Assembly (NCBI RefSeq): GCF_030687295.1
Contig: NZ_CP117425.1
Location: 2,856,001-2,920,000 of the forward strand
Length of the DNA: 64,000 nucleotides
Direction of reading: 5' to 3'
DNA from: Pseudomonas beijingensis
GTDB lineage: Bacteria; Pseudomonadota; Gammaproteobacteria; Pseudomonadales; Pseudomonadaceae
The notes below the pieces were generated by a model. The model did no database searches, was not told the DNA's origin, and saw nothing but the letters and a program-made list of their open reading frames with translations. Position numbers and translations under genes: made by a program. Positions within the stretch are counted from its first letter, which is position 1. Every line of letters starts with the position of its first letter. Shown here in pieces: positions 56,922-64,000 of the stretch.

Positions 56922-57068
56922 GGCAAAAACCTTCAATCAATGGTCGTGACAAATCTAGCGGGCGAACCTTTAATGCGCCAGATAATTCTGACGTTCTGAT
57001 CAGATGTTACGTTCCCCCGCTGGCGCCGACTGCGTAGGATAAGCGTCCTGATGAAAGGGGAATCGTCT

Positions 57069-57818
57069 GTGATCGAATTTGTAATTTTTGTGGCGTTCGG
57101 TGCCGTGTTAGGCACCCTTGGGGGATTGTTCGGCATTGGTGGCGGGTTGATTGCAATTCCGGTGCTGGGCGTCTGGTTCGGTCTCGACCAGCAACTCGCC
57201 CAAGGTACGGCGCTGGTCATGGTGGTGCCCAATGTCATGCTTGCGTTGTGGCGCTATCACCAGCGCAATCGCATCGAATTGCGCCATGTCCTGCCGTTGG
57301 CTTCCATGGGCTTCTGCTTTGCCTGGCTCGGCTCGATCTGGGCCGTGGGGATCGACGCGGACAGCATGCGAATCGGCTTCGTGGCGTTCCTGATCGCGCT
57401 GACGCTGTACAACCTGGTGCGCATGTTCGCCGCCACTGCACCCGCGTCGGCGCAGATGCGTCATGGTTGGCCATGGCTCGGCGTGCTGGGAGCCGCATCC
57501 GGCACCATGGGCGGCTTGTTCGGCGTCGGCGGGGCCGTTGTCGCCACGCCGATCCTGACCAGCATTTTTGGCACCAGCCAGGTGGTTGCCCAAGGCTTGT
57601 CCCTGGCGCTGGCGTTGCCCAGTACCGGCGTGACCCTCGCCACGTATGCGTTTCACCACGAAGTGGACTGGAGCATCGGCCTGCCGCTGGCCGTCGGTGG
57701 CCTGCTGAGCATCAGTTGGGGGGTGAAAGTCGCCCACGCCTTGCCGGAGCGGCTGTTGCGCGGGCTGTTCTGCGGTTTCCTGGTGCTGTGCGCGGTGTTG
57801 CTCGCCTTTAAAGTTTGA
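57069..57818 (+). CDS. Sulfite exporter TauE/SafE family membrane protein
   Basis: A 249-residue protein with about seven or eight helices. GGLFGIGGGLIAIPVL in the first half and GGLFGVGGAVVATPIL in the second are the duplicated TauE/SafE glycine motifs. AAGGGGAA (57053-57060) makes the GTG at 57069 the likely start; an ATG at 57051 would add six residues. Substrate may be sulfite or an organic anion; not determinable. The 3' end overlaps the convergent LysR gene by 11 bp. Confidence 0.85.
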   Translation: MIEFVIFVAFGAVLGTLGGLFGIGGGLIAIPVLGVWFGLDQQLAQGTALVMVVPNVMLALWRYHQRNRIELRHVLPLASMGFCFAWLGSIWAVGIDADSMRIGFVAFLIALTLYNLVRMFAATAPASAQMRHGWPWLGVLGAASGTMGGLFGVGGAVVATPILTSIFGTSQVVAQGLSLALALPSTGVTLATYAFHHEVDWSIGLPLAVGGLLSISWGVKVAHALPERLLRGLFCGFLVLCAVLLAFKV

Positions 57819-58691
57819 AACCTTCGACGATGTGTTCGGCCAGGCACTCGGTGATCGGCGACGGGTTGTGCAGGTTGCGGATCAGCATGATGCTGGCCTC
57901 GGGCAGTTCCGGCAGGTCTTCGGCCTCGCCCAATACGCGCATGTCCGGGGTCAGCAGGCTTTCCAGTTGTGCCGTGATTGCCAGGCCGGCACCCACCACC
58001 GCCATGAGCGCCGACAGGCTCGAGCTGTTGTACGCCACGCGATAATCGCGGCCCATGGCATCCAGCGCATTGCAGGCCCATTGCCGGCAGAAACAGTCAC
58101 TGTTGAACATTGCCAGCGGTAGCGGTGTTTGTTCATGGACGTTGAAGCAGGCGGCTTCGGCCCAGACAAAGCGCTCCTTGCGCAGCAGTTGGCCGATTTC
58201 GTCCCCCGGTTTACGGGTGACGATGGACAGATCCAGGTCCTGGCGCAACAGCAGTTGCTTGGACGACTCGCAGTGCACTTCGATTTCGATCAGAGGATAG
58301 AACTGGGCGAAGCGTTGCAGGATGCCTGGCAAAAAACGCATCACGTAGTCGTCCGGCGTGCCGATGCGCACCGTGCCGACCATGTGCGGTTCGCGCAGGG
58401 TATTGAACACTTCGCTGTGCAACTTGAGGATCCGCCGGGCGTAACCCAGCAATACCTGGCCTTCGGCGGTGAGCTTGACCTGGCGCCCGTCACGCTCGAA
58501 CAGCCGTCGCTGCAAGACATCTTCTTCCAGCCGCTTCATCTCTGCATGCTGACGGCAGACTGGGTGCGATTGACCAATTCCCCGGCCCGGGTGAAACCGC
58601 CCTGGTCGGCGATGGCGACAAAGGTACGCAGCACTTCCGTATCGATGCTCGGGTAACTCGACAATTGATCAATCTCCGAGATGTATTGCAT
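57808..58691 (-). pseudogene. LysR-family regulator, frameshifted in the DNA-binding domain
   Basis: The N-terminal frame (MQYISEIDQLSSYPSIDTEV, then FVAIADQGGFTRAGELVNRTQSAVSMQ) stops after SMQR. The rest (MKRLEEDVLQRRLFERDGRQ through the effector domain, GTVRIGTPDDYV to the end) is in another frame. On the coding strand CAGAGATG stands where CAGATG would restore SMQMKRLEE; the duplicated two bases are at 58539-58543. As written the helix-turn-helix is separated from the effector domain; an ATG at 58539 could yield only a truncated 243-residue protein. It is divergent from the DUF1127 gene, its likely target. Confidence 0.85.
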
Positions 58692-58761
58692 AAGAAACAT
58701 TCGTTGGATTGATCTTAGCGTTAGCGCGAGACTTGAGCCATCCCCAACGGAGGACATCACG

Positions 58762-58980
58762 ATGAAAGGTCAAAAAGGTTATCTACTGATAGACAAACTC
58801 TCCCACGGCTTTTCCATCAGCGCCTTGCTGCACAAGTTTAGTCGCTGGTACGAATTGCACCACGAACGTGAACTGCTGGCCGGAATGAGCGACGAGGCGC
58901 TCAAGGACATCGGCGTGAGTCGTGCCGACGTAGAGCAGGAAGTGGTTCGGCCATTCTGGGATGACCCCATGCACAAATGA
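58762..58980 (+). CDS. DUF1127 small protein
   Basis: A 72-residue protein; residues ~22-60 (LLHKFSRWYELHHERELLAGMSDEALKDIGVSRADVEQE, partly quoted) form the DUF1127 helix-turn-helix-like motif with the RELLAGMSDEALKDIG core. Small DUF1127 proteins have been linked to RNA turnover or phosphate responses in alphaproteobacteria. GGAGG at ~58749-58753 is the ribosome site. Divergently transcribed from the broken LysR gene. Confidence 0.85.
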   Translation: MKGQKGYLLIDKLSHGFSISALLHKFSRWYELHHERELLAGMSDEALKDIGVSRADVEQEVVRPFWDDPMHK

Positions 58981-59044
58981 GCCATCCTCTCCTACACAAA
59001 CCCCTTATTGGTGAGGTAGGTTGCGAGCAGACAAGGAGATCTCC

Positions 59045-60256
59045 ATGCCCGCGACTGTATCCTTTACCCTCAAACAGGCCCGGCGTCTGGCGTTGGCCGC
59101 CCAAGGATTCGATGGGCGGTCGCCGCCAGCTTCGGTGCAACCCTCGCGCCTCAACCGCCTGATCGAACGCCTCGGCGTCCTGCAGATCGACTCCGTCAAT
59201 GCGCTGGTGCGCTCGCATTACCTCCCTCTGTTTTCCCGCCTCGGTCACTACCCTCGTGATTTGCTCGATCAAGCTGCCTGGAGCCTGGGCCGACGTCGCA
59301 CGCTGTTCGAATACTGGGGCCATGAAGCGTCGCTGCTGCCGATGTCGATGTATCCGCTGATGCGCTGGCGCATGGACCGGGCGTCGGGTGGCGAGGGGAT
59401 CTACCAGCAACTGGCGCGTTTCGGCCAGGAACGCCAGGATGTCATCCGCCGCGTCCTGGCGTCGGTCCAGGAGCAGGGTGCCCTTGGCGCCGGCAGTTTA
59501 TCCACCCGTCAGGAAAAGGCCGGGCCATGGTGGGACTGGAGCGCGGAGAAACATGCGCTGGAATGGCTATTCGCGGCGGGCGAAGTCACGGTGGCCGGAC
59601 GGCGTGGGTTCGAGCGACTCTACGATTTGCCGGAGCGAGTACTGCCGGCCTCGATCCTGCGGCAACCGCTGCCGGACGAAGCCCAGGCTCAGCGCGCCTT
59701 GCTGGTACATGCCGCCGAAGCCCTGGGCATCGCGACCGAGAAAGACCTGCGCGACTACTTTCGCCTCGACCCGGCCGACAGTCGCGGGCGGTTGGCTGAG
59801 CTGGAAGAGGCCGGGGAACTGCTGCGCTGCGAGGTGCAGGGCTGGAAACAACCGGCCTGGTGCCGACCCGCGGTGAAAATCCCTCGCAAGGTCGCCGCCA
59901 GTGCCTTGCTGTCGCCGTTCGATTCGCTGGTCTGGGAGCGCGGCCGTACCGAGCGGTTGTTCGACTTTCGCTATCGGCTGGAAATCTACACTCCCGTGCA
60001 CAAGCGGGTGTACGGCTACTACGTGTTGCCGTTCCTGCACCACGAACGCATTGCGGCGCGGGTGGATCTGCGGGCGGAGCGGGCCTTGGGGCAACTGGCC
60101 GTGCATGCTGTGCACGAGGAGGTGCCGGGGCTGGACGAGGAGGGGATGCAGGCGTTGGCGCTGAACCTGTGGCGCATGGCCCGGTGGTTGGGGCTGGAGC
60201 GGGTTCAGCTCAATTGCCAGCGCGGGTGGGTGGGGTGCGGTTGGCGGTGGCGTTAG
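59045..60256 (+). CDS. YcaQ-family DNA glycosylase (winged-helix, interstrand crosslink repair type)
   Basis: A 403-residue protein of the AlkZ/YcaQ (HTH_42) family. The catalytic motif reads Gln47-Ile48-Asp49 in GVLQIDSVNALVRSHYLPLF, matching the Gln-x-Asp form of E. coli YcaQ, not the Gln-x-Gln form of Streptomyces AlkZ. RRRTLFEYWGHEASLLP and LSPFDSLVWERGRTERLFDF with YGYYVLPFLH are further family landmarks. It should unhook nitrogen-mustard-like crosslinks or remove alkylated bases. ATG 59045 follows AAGGAGAT. Confidence 0.88.
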   Translation: MPATVSFTLKQARRLALAAQGFDGRSPPASVQPSRLNRLIERLGVLQIDSVNALVRSHYLPLFSRLGHYPRDLLDQAAWSLGRRRTLFEYWGHEASLLPMSMYPLMRWRMDRASGGEGIYQQLARFGQERQDVIRRVLASVQEQGALGAGSLSTRQEKAGPWWDWSAEKHALEWLFAAGEVTVAGRRGFERLYDLPERVLPASILRQPLPDEAQAQRALLVHAAEALGIATEKDLRDYFRLDPADSRGRLAELEEAGELLRCEVQGWKQPAWCRPAVKIPRKVAASALLSPFDSLVWERGRTERLFDFRYRLEIYTPVHKRVYGYYVLPFLHHERIAARVDLRAERALGQLAVHAVHEEVPGLDEEGMQALALNLWRMARWLGLERVQLNCQRGWVGCGWRWR

Positions 60257-60286
60257 CGCAGATCGATGGTGACTGAACTGGCCCTT

Positions 60287-60380
60287 TCGCGAGCAAGCCC
60301 GCTCCCACATTGGACCGAATCGGTCACCGATTTTGTGAACTCAACAGGTCCTTTGTGGGAGCGAGCTTGCTCGCGATAGC
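60287..60380. repeat. REPIN
   Basis: Inverted REP halves, left of the GCAAGCCCGC type, right of the standard GCGAGCTTGCTCGC type. Confidence 0.9.
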
Positions 60381-60410
60381 AGTCTAACCGGCGATGAAGA
60401 GCCTACTGAC

Positions 60411-61762
<1,352 letters not shown>

Positions 61763-61901
61763 GTTCTCTAGGTGATTTACGCTCGGACGGCCATGTTATC
61801 AGCAAATTAGTGCGTGACCTGTTCCGCTTGCTTCGCGGACAATCGCGCCTTTGTCCCGTATCCGCAGGCTCATGCCGGCACGGCAATCATCAGGAGATGA
61901 A

Positions 61902-62657
61902 ATGACAGAGGAGCGCGTCGAGCATTTGCTCGCCGAGGTGCACGACGAATTCGGCATGATTCGCGTATTCGAAGTGGCCGATTACCGGTTTCTGGAGTTC
62001 GGCGATGCCATCGAGCAAAGCTGCGTGTTCACAGCCGATCCGAGCTGGCTCGAATATGACTACACCCGCGCCATGCTCATCGGTGCGTTGTGTCACGAGC
62101 AGCCGGAAAGCGCGCTGTTCCTGGGGCTGGGCGCCGGTACGCTGACCCAGGCCTGCCTCAAGTTCCTGCCGCTGGAAGATGTCGAAGCCATCGAACTGCG
62201 CCCCGACGTGCCGCGCCTGGCCATCGAATACCTGGGGCTGGACGACGATCCGCGACTGTACATCCGTATTGGCGATGCCTTGGAATTGCTTGAAACGGCG
62301 GAGCCGGCGGACCTGATTTTCGTCGACCTTTACACCGATGTCGGCCCAGGCGTCGGGCACTTGGCCTGGGGGTTCCTGGAAAACTGCCAGAAACGCCTCA
62401 ACCCGGGCGGCTGGCTGGTGATCAACCAATGGGCCACCGACGACGGCAAGCCCTTGGGGGCGGCGCTGTTGCGCGGCTTGTACCACCGGCATTACTGGGA
62501 GCTGCCGGTGAAGGAGGGCAACGTGATCCTGATCGTGCCGGCGGACCTGGATCAGGAGCTGGACATGCAAGGACTGGCCACCAGGGCCGAAGGGCTGGCG
62601 CCGCGGCTGGGCTATTCGTTGCAGTCGTTGATCAAGGCTATTCGCCCGGCGACCTGA
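61902..62657 (+). CDS. Spermidine synthase-like methyltransferase-fold protein
   Basis: A 251-residue protein of the SpeE-like superfamily: ALFLGLGAGTLTQACLKFLP is the nucleotide-binding loop, EAIELRPDVPRLA strand 2, and ADLIFVDLYTDVGPG the motif IV with the acidic residue. The N-terminal substrate domain is reduced, so polyamine synthesis is uncertain. ATG 61902 has AGGAG (~61891) ahead; upstream in-frame residues have no ribosome site. Confidence 0.8.
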   Translation: MTEERVEHLLAEVHDEFGMIRVFEVADYRFLEFGDAIEQSCVFTADPSWLEYDYTRAMLIGALCHEQPESALFLGLGAGTLTQACLKFLPLEDVEAIELRPDVPRLAIEYLGLDDDPRLYIRIGDALELLETAEPADLIFVDLYTDVGPGVGHLAWGFLENCQKRLNPGGWLVINQWATDDGKPLGAALLRGLYHRHYWELPVKEGNVILIVPADLDQELDMQGLATRAEGLAPRLGYSLQSLIKAIRPAT

Positions 62658-62684
62658 CACACGTCCCAGGGGGTGAAAAAACTT

Positions 62685-62770
62685 GTGGGAGCAAAGCTTG
62701 CTCGCGAAGAACACAACTCAGTACTTGCGGAAATCGCAGTGTCTGCATCGCGAGCAAGCTTTGCTCCCAC
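62685..62770. repeat. REPIN
   Basis: Inverted REP halves of the GCAAAGCTTGCTCGC type around a ~37-bp spacer, between the spermidine synthase-like gene and the helicase leader. Confidence 0.9.
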
Positions 62771-62875
62771 AGGTAAAGATGAATCGTTTTAGCTGGCTGC
62801 CCCAAGGCCTTGTGGCAGAGAGCCATGTATCGGGCTTTTCCGATAAAAAAAGCTCCCTTTTTGGGCGAATTCCGG

Positions 62876-63100
62876 TATAGTGCGCGCCGGCCTTTAGCCG
62901 GGCCGCGTCAAGGTAGCGCAATTCTCCGAAGTCAGCTTCGGTTGCATGTCCGCACAACGGATGCTTCCACGACGTTCTTTTTCATTCATTCGTTTTCGCA
63001 AATCCCCGCCGACAAAGCAGCCAGGGCGACTCTTGAGTCTCAACACGGCATGCGCAGCTTTGGAGCATGGGTCTTTGCGGATGCACTTAGAGGCAGACCC
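62876..63100 (+). promoter_or_regulatory. Long structured leader of the DEAD-box helicase gene
   Basis: TATAGT at 62876-62881 followed by a GC-rich discriminator is a likely -10 element, although no good -35 is seen. About 215 bp of leader follow, with a CCGAAG-TCAG-CTTCGG hairpin (62926-62941) and a second stem GCATGTCCG/CGGATGC (62944-62964). Long leaders are usual for cold-induced helicase genes; a regulatory role is inferred. Confidence 0.45.
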
Positions 63101-64000
63101 ATGACCCAGGAAACCGGCGGCTTCGCCGCTTTTAATCTCAACCCGAACATTCTTGCTGCCGTCATTGCGACCGGCTACGAAGAACCTTCGGCGATTCAGC
63201 AGCAATCGATCCCGATCATCATGGCCGGCCACGACATGATTGGCCAGGCGCAAACCGGTACGGGTAAAACCGCTGCGTTCGCCCTGCCGATCCTGCATCG
63301 CATCGATCCTGCCAAGCGCGAGCCGCAAGCCCTGATCCTGGCGCCAACCCGTGAGTTGGCGCTGCAAGTAGCCACCGCTTTTGAAACTTACTCCAAGCAA
63401 ATGCCTGGCGTTACCGTTGTGGCCGTTTACGGCGGCGCCCCGATGGGCCCACAACTGAAAGCTATCCGTAATGGCGCGCAGATCGTTGTCGCCACGCCGG
63501 GTCGTCTGTGCGACCACCTGCGTCGTGACGAAAAAGTCCTGGCTACCGTGAACCACCTGGTTCTCGACGAAGCCGACGAGATGCTCAAGCTGGGCTTCAT
63601 GGATGACCTGGAAGTCATCTTCAAGGCTCTGCCAGCAACCCGCCAGACTGTATTGTTCTCGGCCACCCTGCCGCAATCGATTCGTGCCATTGCCGAGCGC
63701 CACCTGCGCGATCCGCAACACGTAAAGATCCAGACCAAGACTCAGACCGTCACCGCGATTGAACAGGCTCACCTGCTGGTTCACGCCGACCAGAAGACTT
63801 CCGCCGTTCTCAGCTTGCTGGAAGTGGAAGACTTCGACGCCCTGATCATGTTCGTGCGCACCAAGCAAGCGACCCTGGACCTGGCCAGCGCCCTGGAAGC
63901 CAAAGGCTACAAAGCCGCTGCGCTGAACGGTGACATTGCCCAGAACCAGCGTGAGCGCGTGATCGACTCCCTCAAGGATGGCCGCCTGGACATCGTTGTG
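63101..64000 (+). CDS. deaD: DEAD-box ATP-dependent RNA helicase, 3' partial
   Basis: 300 codons from ATG 63101 run off the end of the window. Motifs in order: SAIQQQSIPIIM (Q motif), AQTGTGKT (I), PTRELA (Ia), TPGR (Ib), DEAD (II), SATLP (III) and, in the second domain, the start IMFVRTKQ and LNGDIAQNQRERV. The QxxR order and high conservation match DeaD/CsdA, which unwinds rRNA and mRNA in the cold; RhlE or RhlB are less likely but the C-terminal domain that would decide is outside the window. Confidence 0.9.
   Translation, partial: MTQETGGFAAFNLNPNILAAVIATGYEEPSAIQQQSIPIIMAGHDMIGQAQTGTGKTAAFALPILHRIDPAKREPQALILAPTRELALQVATAFETYSKQMPGVTVVAVYGGAPMGPQLKAIRNGAQIVVATPGRLCDHLRRDEKVLATVNHLVLDEADEMLKLGFMDDLEVIFKALPATRQTVLFSATLPQSIRAIAERHLRDPQHVKIQTKTQTVTAIEQAHLLVHADQKTSAVLSLLEVEDFDALIMFVRTKQATLDLASALEAKGYKAAALNGDIAQNQRERVIDSLKDGRLDIVV

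Overview
The window looks like a chromosomal segment of a fluorescent-group Pseudomonas (P. fluorescens complex). This rests on the wbpL/wbpM/comEA order at the O-antigen locus, OprI, CysB, EarP next to an EF-P with arginine at position 32, the kdpFABCDE operon, and many copies of the Pseudomonas REP sequence GTGGGAGCGAGCTTGCTCGC paired in inverted orientation (REPINs). No tRNA, rRNA, CRISPR array, IS element or prophage gene was recognised.

Region 1 (1-16312) is the distal part of an O-antigen cluster, all on the + strand and mostly with overlapping genes. It is clearly AT-richer than the rest between about 1.6-7.9 kb and 11.5-13.2 kb. It starts inside a CBS-domain sugar-1-phosphate nucleotidyltransferase (PtmE-like), followed by a CMP-nonulosonate synthetase (LegF/NeuA-like), an unassigned GT-B-like transferase, a hisH-hisF-wbpG-type amidotransferase set, a candidate Wzy polymerase, a GT4 transferase, GDP-fucose synthesis (gmd, fcl, manC), a GT2 transferase, a WbpV-like epimerase, the initiating transferase WbpL and the 4,6-dehydratase WbpM. 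The gene set suggests an O-unit with an acetamidino-modified legionaminic-type acid and a GDP-fucose-derived sugar. As written, hisH, hisF and wbpM are all frame-disrupted, so the strain should be unable to make this O-antigen unless the lesions are sequence errors.

Region 2 (16313-30054): comEA, a GntR regulator with a DUF1989 protein, DUF2897, an ethanolamine-type permease, the complete kdpFABCDE potassium system (interrupted by REPINs on both sides of kdpC) and a patatin-like protein.

Region 3 (30055-45718): conserved core genes: lipoprotein, CHAD protein, thioesterase, Mpo1-like protein, chemoreceptor, TatD, MltF, DoxX, GreB, the ybbAP/tesA set, an L,D-transpeptidase and the OprI lipoprotein. 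Between DoxX and GreB lies about 1.2 kb of repeats, including a large inverted repeat with arms of about 280 bp.

Region 4 (45719-64000): GNAT protein, class I DAHP synthase, ketopantoate-reductase family protein, 5'-nucleotidase, universal stress protein, CysB, a GreA/GreB-like factor, earP-efp, an OhrR/Ohr/hydrolase set, TauE, a broken LysR gene next to a DUF1127 gene, a YcaQ-type DNA glycosylase, a class II DAHP synthase with a frame-disrupted C-terminus, a spermidine-synthase-like protein and the 5' part of a DEAD-box helicase gene.

The most striking overall signal is a series of disrupted conserved genes (hisH, hisF, wbpM, lysR, class II DAHP synthase, possibly comEA). Six lesions look like one- or two-base duplications in short tracts and one is an apparent 38-base deletion. 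This could be real decay, a mutator history or insertion-prone sequencing; the sequence alone cannot decide.
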